The position numbers and the translations under genes were made by a program. The notes below the pieces were generated by a model. It was not told where the DNA came from and made no database searches. It saw only the letters and a list, made by a program, of their open reading frames with translations. A stretch of 64,000 nt of DNA. Origin: Lachnospiraceae bacterium. GTDB taxonomy: Bacteria; Bacillota; Clostridia; Lachnospirales; Lachnospiraceae. The DNA lies in contig SVEE01000001.1 of assembly GCA_015057525.1 (NCBI GenBank), positions 62,001 to 126,000 on the forward strand. Direction: 5' to 3'. Positions 34,729 to 42,802 of this stretch are shown here, in pieces (position 1 is the stretch's first letter; every line of letters begins with the position of its first letter).

Positions 34729-36099
34729 TTAGAGGTTTGTACCTCGCAACTCTATTATTGGGGAACCTTTTTTGTTTATATAATCACCGGTAATAGTAAC
34801 TCTTCCTATGCTGTCATCACGAGGAATCTCATACATAATATCAAGCATAAATTTCTCGATAATAGCACGGAGAGCTCTGGCACCTGTTTTCTTCTCTAAT
34901 GCTAAATCCGCAATAGCTTCATACGCACTGTCATCAAACTGCAAGTCAACCTCATCTAGGGCAAGAAGCTTTTTGTACTGTTTTAATATAGCGTTTTTAG
35001 GCTCCTTTAAAATCTTAATGTACATATCCTTGTCTAGAGCATCAAGAGTAAAGAGTACTGGAAGACGACCTAGGAACTCAGGTATCATACCAAAGTCTCT
35101 TAAATCCTCATTGGTTACTTCTTTAATTATATTATCATTGTTATCATGTTTGTCTTTTAAATCAGCGTTGAAGCCCATAGATGACTGCTTATTTAAACGC
35201 TGTTTAATAATATTTTCTATATCCGGGAAGGCACCACCACATATGAACAAAATATTTCTTGTATTCATAGTTGTAGTTGGTGTCATGGCATTCTTGCTTC
35301 CAGAGCCTACAGGCACTTCAACTTCTGCACCTTCTAATATCTTAAGTAATCCCTGCTGTACGGATTCTCCACTTACATCTCTGCTGTGAGTTTCTTTTTT
35401 CTTGGCAATTTTGTCAATCTCGTCTATGAAAACGATACCACGTTCAGCCTTCTCAACATCATTATCGGCAACGGCGAGAAGCTTAGATAAAATACTCTCT
35501 ACGTCATCACCAATATAGCCTGCTTCGGTGAGAGTAGTAGCATCTGTAATAGCAAGTGGTACATGGAGTAGTTTTGCTATAGTTTTAACGAGATATGTTT
35601 TACCACTTCCTGTAGGACCAAGCATGAGCATATTGGATTTCTCTATTTCGATATCATCCATGGAATTTGTAATAACTCTCTTATAATGATTATATACAGC
35701 TACTGAAATAGCCTTCTTGGCATATTCCTGGCCTACTACGTACTCATCAAGCATTGCCTTGATTTTATGTGGAGCAGGAATGTTTTCCATTGTAAGAGGA
35801 ACTTCCTCAGCCTTCTCTTTCTTTTTCTTCTTCTTTACCTTCTGTGATTTAGGTATATCATCAAAAGGCATAAACTGAGACATATTGATATTTGGCATCT
35901 TGCTCAAGTCTATATATTGCATTGAGTTGCTGTTGAAAGAATCAAAGCTTTTTTGCATACAGCTATTGCATATATGTATATTCTCATGCAATGTTATAAA
36001 TGGTCCGGCAGTAGATTCTGGTCTTCTGCAGAGGTAACAATATTTTTCGTATTCGTCCTTATCGTCGAACTCATCATTATTATTTATATTATCAGACAT
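34729..36099 (-). CDS. clpX: Divergent ClpX-like AAA+ unfoldase with zinc domain
   Basis: 456 residues, longer than usual ClpX (about 420). A zinc-binding domain (Cys21, 24, 44, 47) leads through a Lys-rich linker (about 84-98) to the AAA+ module: Walker A GPTGSGKT (161-168), pore-1 GYIG (194-197), Walker B VFIDEID, sensor-2 GAR (406-408). The ClpP-docking IGF loop is MGF (308-310). The RKH pore loop that engages ssrA-type tags is absent: that segment reads GSGSKNAMTPTTTMN (266-279). No clpP or tig is adjacent. It may be a paralogue with altered substrate choice; a canonical clpX may exist elsewhere. Confidence 0.85.
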   Translation of the reverse strand: MSDNINNNDEFDDKDEYEKYCYLCRRPESTAGPFITLHENIHICNSCMQKSFDSFNSNSMQYIDLSKMPNINMSQFMPFDDIPKSQKVKKKKKKEKAEEVPLTMENIPAPHKIKAMLDEYVVGQEYAKKAISVAVYNHYKRVITNSMDDIEIEKSNMLMLGPTGSGKTYLVKTIAKLLHVPLAITDATTLTEAGYIGDDVESILSKLLAVADNDVEKAERGIVFIDEIDKIAKKKETHSRDVSGESVQQGLLKILEGAEVEVPVGSGSKNAMTPTTTMNTRNILFICGGAFPDIENIIKQRLNKQSSMGFNADLKDKHDNNDNIIKEVTNEDLRDFGMIPEFLGRLPVLFTLDALDKDMYIKILKEPKNAILKQYKKLLALDEVDLQFDDSAYEAIADLALEKKTGARALRAIIEKFMLDIMYEIPRDDSIGRVTITGDYINKKGSPIIELRGTNL

Positions 36100-36235
36100 A
36101 ATTATCCTCCGTTCAAAAAACGCTCTTGTATAAAATGTAATGTGGTGAGAGTATATTCACCAAGTGCTCCTATTATAACACTTTTTTGCTAACAATACTA
36201 TGGAATATTTTGCAATGGAAAAGATAGTGTTGCTT

Positions 36236-36249
36236 GTTCTTGCAAGAAC
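36236..36249. promoter_or_regulatory. Perfect palindrome overlapping a candidate -35 box
   Basis: GTTCTTGCAAGAAC is a perfect 14-bp palindrome lying between the divergent clpX-like gene and the membrane gene at 36299. It overlaps the TTGCAA -35 candidate of the latter and lies upstream of the former, a place where one repressor could control both. Confidence 0.4.
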
Positions 36250-36268
36250 CAAAAAAAGGCTGTAATAT
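36240..36268 (+). promoter_or_regulatory. Candidate promoter for the 36299 membrane gene
   Basis: TTGCAA and TAATAT with a 17-base spacer, 30 bases before the start codon. Confidence 0.35.
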
Positions 36269-36298
36269 ATAATCATAAAATGCTTTGGAGGTAGTAAT

Positions 36299-36649
36299 AT
36301 GAAGAAAAGAATATTAGCTTATCTTTCGTACATAGATACACTTCTGGAAACAGAAAATACAGATTGGGAAAAAGAAATAAAAAAGCATCTTGTTCAGATT
36401 GGTTTTTTCGCACATGAGAGATTAGTACATCTCATTGTTATGGCTTTGTTTGCCCTAGGTACGGTTATTAGTATTTTATACTTTAATCACAGTGGTGAGC
36501 CTGTAATACTTGCTCTTACAGTAGCGTTTTTTATACTTCTCATACCTTACGTTATGCATTATTATCTTTTGGAAAATAGTGTTCAGAAAATGTATGAACA
36601 GTATGACAAGATGCTTAACAAAATAGAACCATCATTCAAGAATGAATAA
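36299..36649 (+). CDS. Small two-helix membrane protein of unknown function
   Basis: 116 residues. A charged N-terminal cytoplasmic part (KRILAYLSYIDTLLETENTDW) precedes two adjacent transmembrane helices (about 42-62 and 68-92) and a charged C-terminal tail. I recognise no family. GGAGG precedes the ATG by 8 bases. It is a single gene between the divergent clpX-like gene and a convergent lipoprotein gene. Confidence 0.65.
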   Translation: MKKRILAYLSYIDTLLETENTDWEKEIKKHLVQIGFFAHERLVHLIVMALFALGTVISILYFNHSGEPVILALTVAFFILLIPYVMHYYLLENSVQKMYEQYDKMLNKIEPSFKNE

Positions 36650-36653
36650 AAAA

Positions 36654-36687
36654 AAGACCTGATTAAGAAAATATATAATCAGGTCTT
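36654..36687 (-). terminator. Terminator for the 36693 lipoprotein gene (possibly bidirectional)
   Basis: An 11-bp perfect stem (36654-36664 with 36677-36687). On the minus strand it is followed by eight T, a classical terminator. On the plus strand the T tract is weak. Confidence 0.75.
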
Positions 36688-36692
36688 AATTT

Positions 36693-37031
36693 CTATCTTC
36701 TACTTGTGTTGTTTTTGTCCTTGTTTTTATCACTATTTTTCATGTCACCGTCCGTAGCCTCATCAATTCCGTCGGTAACACCGTCTATAACATCTTCGGC
36801 ACCATCAGTAACACCGTCCACTGCATCGTCAATACCGTTTTCCATTTTGTCAACAGCATTATCTGCATCTGAATTAGTGTTTGTGTCATTATTGTTCATA
36901 TTGTTTGTGTCCTCAGTTGTTGTTTCTGTGGCTGTATCTCTTGATGTTTCATCATCGCCACAGGCTGTCAGTGAAAAACAAAGCAGGACAAAAGTAGCGG
37001 ATAATAATAAAATGGATTTTATTCTTTTCAT
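36693..37031 (-). CDS. Small acidic lipoprotein with Asp-rich repeats
   Basis: 112 residues. The signal peptide ends in a lipobox LTACG (Cys24). The mature part is very acidic and Asn/Thr/Asp-rich, with imperfect repeats of the type DAVDGVTDGAEDVIDG. AGGAG precedes the ATG. It would be anchored to the outer face of the membrane. The repeat pattern could bind cations, but nothing in the sequence proves a function. Confidence 0.75.
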   Translation of the reverse strand: MKRIKSILLLSATFVLLCFSLTACGDDETSRDTATETTTEDTNNMNNNDTNTNSDADNAVDKMENGIDDAVDGVTDGAEDVIDGVTDGIDEATDGDMKNSDKNKDKNNTSRR

Positions 37032-37138
37032 ACTAAATACTCCTTGTTTTATAAATTTGTAAAAATAGTATTACCTTATTTACAAAGAATATTTAAGAAT
37101 AGAATAAAATCCATTGGTAAAAAAATCATTTTTTTAAT

Positions 37139-38023
37139 TTAATCTTGGGTCTGTTCATAGCATGGAGTTGGGTCTACGTCTTCACATTCCTCTTTCTTGT
37201 CTCTTGGATTACATACTTCAAGAGGCTTAATATTTCTATCAAGAAGACTTCCTGATACAAAATCCATACATACGGAATCTTCACTAGAATTGAGACTTCC
37301 TTTTGATACAATGGCTCTTCCGTTGTGAGGAATTTGATATTGAGTAAAATACAAAGATTTAACAATGAGTGTAATACCAATAGTAATAGTTCCGCCAGTT
37401 AAATCAAAATCCAGAACCTTAGGTATAGCCATTAAGTTTAGTCCTTGCTCAAGCTGGCTGTTTGTTGTTGAGAAACCAACAAAATTGATTACAGGACTAG
37501 TTATATTTCCGTCATCATAAACAACGCCATATGGAGCAAAAATATCAAGTGCAACAGAAGTTGGATTAGTATCAGGGTCATATCCTTCATCAGTTGTTGC
37601 TGAAGGAAGATAAACAATTCCTGTAACGGTAAGAGTTGTCAGTAAACGTTTGCAGCAGTCATATAATCTTACTGCAAACGTAACAGAGAGATTGGATAAC
37701 TCTACCTCATAGCAATTTGCTCTGTTTGAAAGAGGTGTTATAGTTGTTCCAGGTGTCTCGCCAGTTCCTGGCGTAATGGCAATATCAATTACCTCAGCGC
37801 TTGCGTATACTGCAGTTGGATATTCCAAGGCTACGTCTCCAGGAAGAGGAACTGTACGGCAAATATTTATTCCTATCTCATCGTATACTACTGGTGCAAG
37901 GATTGTTAAATATTCAGGGTCTCCACACTGAGGATTAACGCACACATCTAAACAACTATCTGTGAAGAGACCATTAGCAACAGCTGTGCTCATAATTTTT
38001 TGATTACAAGAGCATTTAGACAT
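37139..38023 (-). CDS. Cysteine-rich protein of unknown function
   Basis: 294 residues with about 13 Cys, concentrated at both ends (MSKCSCNQK, DVCVNPQC; then EVCNPRDKKEEC and PTPCYEQ). The middle is beta-rich with Thr/Val/Ile strands and a LYDCC element. There is no signal peptide or membrane helix, and no motif I recognise. The composition and lack of an export signal recall spore-coat or other structural disulfide-rich proteins, but this is only a guess. AAAGGAA precedes the ATG. It is divergent from the coiled-coil gene at 38124. Confidence 0.65.
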   Translation of the reverse strand: MSKCSCNQKIMSTAVANGLFTDSCLDVCVNPQCGDPEYLTILAPVVYDEIGINICRTVPLPGDVALEYPTAVYASAEVIDIAITPGTGETPGTTITPLSNRANCYEVELSNLSVTFAVRLYDCCKRLLTTLTVTGIVYLPSATTDEGYDPDTNPTSVALDIFAPYGVVYDDGNITSPVINFVGFSTTNSQLEQGLNLMAIPKVLDFDLTGGTITIGITLIVKSLYFTQYQIPHNGRAIVSKGSLNSSEDSVCMDFVSGSLLDRNIKPLEVCNPRDKKEECEDVDPTPCYEQTQD

Positions 38024-38123
38024 AGTTTAATTCCTTTCAAATATGCTTACAATAATATATTCGCAAGTGTTATTTTTGTTCATTTACCTCATATATTATA
38101 AAAAAGAAATATGTTGGAGTATC

Positions 38124-38984
38124 ATGGGGATTTTTTATGAACTCAGTACCGGTGGCAAAGGTGCAATATATGATGAAGGAAATAACATATTTATGTTGAT
38201 GGTAGGACAGGGTAGAGTAAATAGGCAAATATTAATCAGTAGAGATTATAGTAGAGGTTTAAGTTGCTATATTGATGAGGATAAGGTTTATATTGCATAT
38301 TTTAATACGCAAAATGAACTTATATGGGATATAGCAGGAGCAGGAGAAAAATTAGTGATATTTTCTGGGATTGGTGACACCTTGGAAATGAGTCACATTA
38401 AAATAGTAAAAATGGGTTCAGAAATTCTTTTGTTCTATGTAATGAAAAATCCGCAGACCGATGTATATGAGTTAAGATACATAAATCCTAGTGGAGAGAG
38501 AGTTAGTAAAAAGTTAACAGACCTGGATGTCTTAGTTGAATATTATGACGTATATAACGAAGGTGACATATCCTTGTTGAAGTATAAATGTATAGGCAAA
38601 AAGGATGTTAGACAATTTCAGGTAAAAAATAATTCACAGGGGGAAATGAAAATTGAAGAATACACCTTGTGTAAAAATTGTGTGGTGGAAGAGATAAAAG
38701 AAAAGCTTGTGTTGGAAAAAAACAAGGTTGAGGAAAAAAGAGATATTATAAAAAATCTAAAAAATAATATTTCAGAAAAGGAAGAAGTTATAAAAGAATT
38801 AAAAACTGAAATTGCGCAAAAGGAAGAAGTAATAAATGACAGAGAAGAAAATGTGAAAAAAGAGATAGATGGTTTACATAAAATGTATAAAAATAAATAT
38901 GATGAACTGGTGAAATTAACCCAAGAAATACAAGAAGAAGGGAAAAAATGGAGGGAATTATATTACAGAAATGTTAAGAAATAA
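38124..38984 (+). CDS. Beta-domain plus coiled-coil protein of unknown function
   Basis: 286 residues. The N-terminal 190 form a beta-rich region with repeated strand/turn units (FYELSTGGKGAIYDEGN and after), perhaps a partial beta-propeller. Residues about 195-280 are a long charged coiled coil with KEEVIKELKTEIAQKEEV heptads. ATG 38124 is chosen because GGAG lies just upstream; an in-frame ATG at 38043 would add a hydrophobic leader but lies within the divergent promoter region and has no ribosome site. Its codons are notably AT-rich, richer in AAA and ATA than neighbouring genes, which could reflect later acquisition. Confidence 0.65.
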   Translation: MGIFYELSTGGKGAIYDEGNNIFMLMVGQGRVNRQILISRDYSRGLSCYIDEDKVYIAYFNTQNELIWDIAGAGEKLVIFSGIGDTLEMSHIKIVKMGSEILLFYVMKNPQTDVYELRYINPSGERVSKKLTDLDVLVEYYDVYNEGDISLLKYKCIGKKDVRQFQVKNNSQGEMKIEEYTLCKNCVVEEIKEKLVLEKNKVEEKRDIIKNLKNNISEKEEVIKELKTEIAQKEEVINDREENVKKEIDGLHKMYKNKYDELVKLTQEIQEEGKKWRELYYRNVKK

Positions 38985-38995
38985 TTAAGAAAAAC

Positions 38996-39024
38996 TTGAC
39001 AAAAATCATATAAAATATTACAAT
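38996..39024 (+). promoter_or_regulatory. Strong promoter of the polysaccharide deacetylase
   Basis: TTGACA and TACAAT with a 17-base spacer. The transcript should begin near 39031, exactly at the first stem of the leader structure, leaving a 5' untranslated region of about 97 bases. Confidence 0.75.
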
Positions 39025-39030
39025 AAAAAT

Positions 39031-39101
39031 TGCAACCTTTTTTGTGGTTTACATAAAAGGTTGCACGTAACAATTTGTATCTATATTGTATTAAACCACA
39101 A
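39031..39101 (+). ncRNA. Pseudoknot-capable leader RNA of the deacetylase gene
   Basis: An 11-bp perfect hairpin pairs 39031-39041 (TGCAACCTTTT) with 39055-39065 (AAAAGGTTGCA). The first ten loop bases, 39042-39051 (TTGTGGTTTA), are perfectly complementary to 39092-39101 (TAAACCACAA), giving an H-type pseudoknot arrangement with a 26-base connecting loop. The downstream arm ends 13 bases before the AAAGGG ribosome site. I recognise no known riboswitch class. The structure could control stability or translation, or the two repeats could be DNA operators. Confidence 0.55.
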
Positions 39102-39127
39102 TATGTAGATTTGTAAAGGGTAAAGTT

Positions 39128-40186
39128 ATGGCTGAGGAAAAAAATATTAAAACTGAAGAAAAATCAAGCTATAATAGACGTCATGTTGATAATATCAAGA
39201 GGACTATTCTTATTGTGTTCTTCATTATGTGCGTATTGCCTATTTTGTTCTGTCTTTATCTTATGGTGAGAATGAATAGCTTAGAAGATAAAATAGATGT
39301 TCTTGCTGATAAGCTTGCTGCACGTAAGCTTGCTGCTGAACAGGCTGAGGCGGAAGCAGAAGAAGTTTCTGATTATATTATGGACATGGAATATATTGCC
39401 AGTGATGATATAGAGATTAATACAACTGAGTCCAATGAATATCTCATGATGATAGAGGGAGAACCAGTGACTGAGGCGGAAGTTGTTGATGGTTTAGAGG
39501 AAGAAGTGTCTTTAGAGGCTAATGACAGTCTTCAGCAGGAAAGTAGTAATGGCAAAAAAGTCTATCTCACATTTGATGATGGTCCAAGTATATATACAGA
39601 TGAGATTTTAGATATACTCGCTGAGAATAATGTTAAGGCAACATTCTTTGTAGTTTACAGTGATAATGAATCACTTTGGCCTATGTACAACAGAATTGTT
39701 GAAGAGGGTCACACGCTTGCAATGCATTCTTACAGCCATGTTTACGAAGAAATGTATGCTTCAAAGGAGTCTTTTATAGAAGATGTTACCATGATACATG
39801 ATTTCTTATATGAGTTGACTGGTGTGGATTGTCAGTATTATAGATTCCCAGGTGGAAGCTCAAATACAGTTACCGAGGTAGATATACAGGAATGTATGAG
39901 TTTTCTTTACGATGAGGGAATTACATATTACGATTGGAATTCACTTTCAGGGGATGCTGTGGATACAAGTCTTTCTCCCGAGGAACTCAATGAAAACATT
40001 ATGGATTATGTAAGAGGTAATTCAGGTGATTCCATTGTTCTCCTTCATGATTTAGAGAATAATTACAACACTATAGAATCTTTACAGGAGCTTATTGATA
40101 CATTAAAAGATGAAGGCTATATGATCGCTCCTATAGATGAAAATACTGTTCCGGTACAGCATGTAAAGTACGACCAGGAAGATTAA
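39128..40186 (+). CDS. Membrane-anchored polysaccharide (peptidoglycan) deacetylase
   Basis: 352 residues. A short basic cytoplasmic N terminus, one membrane helix (about 27-48) and an acidic coiled-coil linker (about 50-140) lead to a carbohydrate esterase 4 NodB domain: TFDDGPS (Asp150, Asp151), metal His pair HSYSH (His200, His204) and RFPGGSS. It likely removes N-acetyl groups from peptidoglycan or another wall glycan outside the cell. The domain looks catalytically complete. AAAGGG precedes the ATG. folC follows 22 bases later without a visible terminator. Confidence 0.92.
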   Translation: MAEEKNIKTEEKSSYNRRHVDNIKRTILIVFFIMCVLPILFCLYLMVRMNSLEDKIDVLADKLAARKLAAEQAEAEAEEVSDYIMDMEYIASDDIEINTTESNEYLMMIEGEPVTEAEVVDGLEEEVSLEANDSLQQESSNGKKVYLTFDDGPSIYTDEILDILAENNVKATFFVVYSDNESLWPMYNRIVEEGHTLAMHSYSHVYEEMYASKESFIEDVTMIHDFLYELTGVDCQYYRFPGGSSNTVTEVDIQECMSFLYDEGITYYDWNSLSGDAVDTSLSPEELNENIMDYVRGNSGDSIVLLHDLENNYNTIESLQELIDTLKDEGYMIAPIDENTVPVQHVKYDQED

Positions 40187-40208
40187 TTTACACTGAGAGG
40201 TATATGTC

Positions 40209-41471
40209 ATGGATTTTGCTATGGCGATGAAATATATTGAAGATAAGAATAAGCTCGGCTCTGTGCCGGGCTTAGATAATGTAAAGGAGTTGTTGCTACG
40301 ACTTGATAATCCCCAGAATAAGTGCAAGTGTCTGCATATTGCGGGAACCAACGGCAAGGGCTCTATTTTTTCTTTTGTAGAGGATATATTAATAGCTGAG
40401 GGTTATAAGGTAGGCAGATATGTTTCTCCAACTATTTTTACTTATCTTGAAAGATTTCAAATTAATAAGACAATAATAGAGGAAGAAAAATTTAGTCAGC
40501 TACTTACAAGGATAAGTGAGCAAATTGAGGCTATGGAGAAGGATGGATTATCTAGCCCTACTGCATTTGAGATAGAAACAGCCTTGGCATATCTTTATTT
40601 TAGTGAAGAGCAGGTGGACTACGCATTAATAGAATGTGGTATGGGTGGTAAGCTTGATGCCACAAATGTAATAGAAAAACCAGTAGTTTCTGTTATGGCG
40701 TCAGTAAGTATGGACCACATGGATTTTTTGGGAAATACTATTAAAAAAATTGCTAAACAAAAGGCTGGGATTATCAAGAAAAATAGCATGTGTATTTCAT
40801 ATCCACAGGATAGGGCTACAACCAGAATACTTATTGATAAATGCAGTAAACAAAAGACAGATATAGTGTTTGTAAATAAAAACGCAATAAGAGAAATAAG
40901 CGCAGACGAGAATGAGACTGTGTTTGAATATAAAGAAAAAATATATACAATTAAGCTTTTGGGAGAACATCAGATTTTGAATGCAGCAACTGCAATTGAG
41001 GTGGTAAATCATTTGGATGTTCCTGTGAAAGAGGAGTCAATAAGACGTGGATTATCTAAAACAATTTGGAAAGGTCGCATGACTAGGGTTAATAAAAAAC
41101 CACCTATGTATGTGGACGGTGCTCACAATGAGCAGGCATGGAAAATATTAAAAAATACCGTCAATAAATATTTTACAAATAAGAATATTATTTATATAAT
41201 AGGTGTATTAAAGGATAAAGAGTACACTAAAATGATAGATATTTTAGGTGATACAATTTCCTATGCCATAACAGTAACACCAGATACTCCAAGGGGTTTA
41301 AAGAATACAATTTTGGCGGAGGTTATATCTAAGAATGATATACCGGTTGTCACCGCTGAAAGCTCTAAGGAAGCTATTGATTTGGCCATGGATAAGGCTT
41401 GTGGTGATGATGTTATTTTAGTGTGTGGCTCTCTTTCTTTTATTTCAGATTATTTGAATTACGAGGCTTAA
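40209..41471 (+). CDS. folC: Folylpolyglutamate / dihydrofolate synthase
   Basis: 420 residues. It adds Glu to dihydropteroate and folates with ATP. The P-loop is HIAGTNGKGSIFS; RYVSPTIFTY, ECGMGGKLDATNV, MDHMDFLGNTI and the C-terminal domain start YVDGAHNEQAW are all present. GAGAGGT precedes the ATG. It is the first gene of the folate cluster, followed after 2 bases by the HD protein. FolC family proteins share the fold of Mur ligases, but the LG-x-DATN and GTNGKGS signatures fix the assignment. Confidence 0.95.
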   Translation: MDFAMAMKYIEDKNKLGSVPGLDNVKELLLRLDNPQNKCKCLHIAGTNGKGSIFSFVEDILIAEGYKVGRYVSPTIFTYLERFQINKTIIEEEKFSQLLTRISEQIEAMEKDGLSSPTAFEIETALAYLYFSEEQVDYALIECGMGGKLDATNVIEKPVVSVMASVSMDHMDFLGNTIKKIAKQKAGIIKKNSMCISYPQDRATTRILIDKCSKQKTDIVFVNKNAIREISADENETVFEYKEKIYTIKLLGEHQILNAATAIEVVNHLDVPVKEESIRRGLSKTIWKGRMTRVNKKPPMYVDGAHNEQAWKILKNTVNKYFTNKNIIYIIGVLKDKEYTKMIDILGDTISYAITVTPDTPRGLKNTILAEVISKNDIPVVTAESSKEAIDLAMDKACGDDVILVCGSLSFISDYLNYEA

Positions 41472-41473
41472 AA

Positions 41474-41953
41474 ATGGACAAAATCCGTAAGATAATGAAT
41501 AACACAACATATATTAATTCTATGACATATATTAAAGATGCTGAGGTAGATAGAAAGTTTTGTCTTCATGGAGTGGAGCATAGTCTTGACGTAGCAAGAA
41601 TATGCTACATTCTTAATTTGGAAGAGAAACTTTCCTATGACAAGGAAATTATATATGCTATGGCATTGCTTCATGATATAGGAAGAAGTGCAGAGTATCA
41701 AAATAAGGTTTCTCACCATCAGGCAGGGGCGGATATTGCCAAAGGGATTTTACAGGATGCTGGATTTGATACATTAGAGGTTGAAGAAATATGTGATGCT
41801 ATTGCAAGCCATAAGTATGTTGATAACAATAAAAAAGATTTAAAATATTTATTATATAAAGCAGACAAGCTTTCTAGAAATTGCTTTGATTGCAGGATGT
41901 ACGCAGAATGTTATTGGGATGAAAATTTAAAGAATAAGGAGATAACATACTAG
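41474..41953 (+). CDS. HD-domain phosphohydrolase inside the folate cluster
   Basis: 159 residues. The HD superfamily metal ligands are in FCLHGVEHSLDVAR and ALLHDIGRSAEY, with a later SHHQAGADIA and the C-terminal KADKLSR conserved in the family. It starts 2 bases after folC and ends 1 base before folP, so it is translationally embedded in the folate operon. HD proteins hydrolyse phosphate esters. The pathway step from dihydroneopterin triphosphate to monophosphate needs a phosphohydrolase not otherwise seen here, so a role at that step is a hypothesis. The start at ATG 41474 avoids a long overlap with folC. Confidence 0.82.
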   Translation: MDKIRKIMNNTTYINSMTYIKDAEVDRKFCLHGVEHSLDVARICYILNLEEKLSYDKEIIYAMALLHDIGRSAEYQNKVSHHQAGADIAKGILQDAGFDTLEVEEICDAIASHKYVDNNKKDLKYLLYKADKLSRNCFDCRMYAECYWDENLKNKEITY

Positions 41954-41954
41954 T

Positions 41955-42779
41955 ATGACTGAAGAGATAATGCTTGGCAAAAGAAACTTCAAAATCGGAA
42001 GAAAACCCTATGTTATGGGAATACTTAATGTAACACCAGATTCATTTTCTGACGGTGGCAGCTACACTGATTTGGACAAAGCTTTAAAGCAGGTTAAGAA
42101 AATGATAGATGAGGGTGCGGATATAATTGACGTAGGTGGAGAATCCACCAGACCGGGACATGTCAAGATATCTGTTCAGGAGGAAATAGAGAGAACCTGT
42201 TTCGTTGTTGAGGCTATTAAGGAGCATTTTGAAATACCAGTATCCTTAGATACCTATAAGTGGGAGGTTGCTCAGGCAGGTATCATAGCCGGCGTAGATA
42301 TGATTAATGATATCTGGGGGCTAAAATGGGATGATAGACTGGCAAATATTATTTCCAAACATAAAGTGGCGTGTTGTCTTATGCATAACAGACAGCAGGC
42401 TACTTATTGTGATTTCCTAAAGGAAGTAGTTTCTGATGTAGAGGAAAGTATAAATATTGCACTTACGGCAGGAATTGCACCGGATAAAATTATTGTTGAT
42501 CCAGGAATTGGTTTTGCTAAGAGTACAGAGCAGAATTTATATATGCTTAATAACTTAGAGAAGATTGTAGAATTAGGATATCCAGTTTTGCTTGGTACCT
42601 CAAGAAAGTCGGTTATTGGTAATACTCTTAATCTTCCTGTGGAAGAAAGAGAAGAGGGAACTATGGCAACTTCAGTTCTAGGACTTGCTAAGGGATGTTC
42701 GTTTTTTAGAGTTCATGATGTTAAGGCTAATCTTAGAGCTCTTAAGATGGCAGATGCTATATTAAAGAGTAATGGTTAA
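41955..42779 (+). CDS. folP: Dihydropteroate synthase
   Basis: 274 residues. It joins hydroxymethyl-dihydropterin pyrophosphate and p-aminobenzoate. Signatures: MGILNVTPDSFSDGG, GADIIDVGGESTRPG, the substrate Asp in SLDTYKWEV, IVDPGIGFAKS and GTSRKSVIG with the C-terminal RVHDV. AAGGAG lies within the end of the HD gene. This is the sulfonamide target, and no resistance-type insertion is obvious by eye. Confidence 0.96.
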   Translation: MTEEIMLGKRNFKIGRKPYVMGILNVTPDSFSDGGSYTDLDKALKQVKKMIDEGADIIDVGGESTRPGHVKISVQEEIERTCFVVEAIKEHFEIPVSLDTYKWEVAQAGIIAGVDMINDIWGLKWDDRLANIISKHKVACCLMHNRQQATYCDFLKEVVSDVEESINIALTAGIAPDKIIVDPGIGFAKSTEQNLYMLNNLEKIVELGYPVLLGTSRKSVIGNTLNLPVEEREEGTMATSVLGLAKGCSFFRVHDVKANLRALKMADAILKSNG

Positions 42780-42802
42780 GGTATTTTGTTGGAGGTAAAT
42801 AC

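Noticed and set aside
34808-35389. 193-residue plus-strand open frame
   Set aside because: It is antisense to the clpX-like gene, whose motifs are all intact; it has no recognisable features of its own.
36236-36249. LexA (SOS) box
   Set aside because: The Bacillus box is CGAACNNNNGTTCG; here the half-sites are in the opposite orientation (GTTC outside, GAAC outside), so it is not that motif.
38043-38123. Hydrophobic leader on the 38124 gene (start at ATG 38043)
   Set aside because: It would form a signal-like segment, but there is no ribosome site, it is AT-rich promoter sequence between divergent genes, and GGAG precedes ATG 38124.
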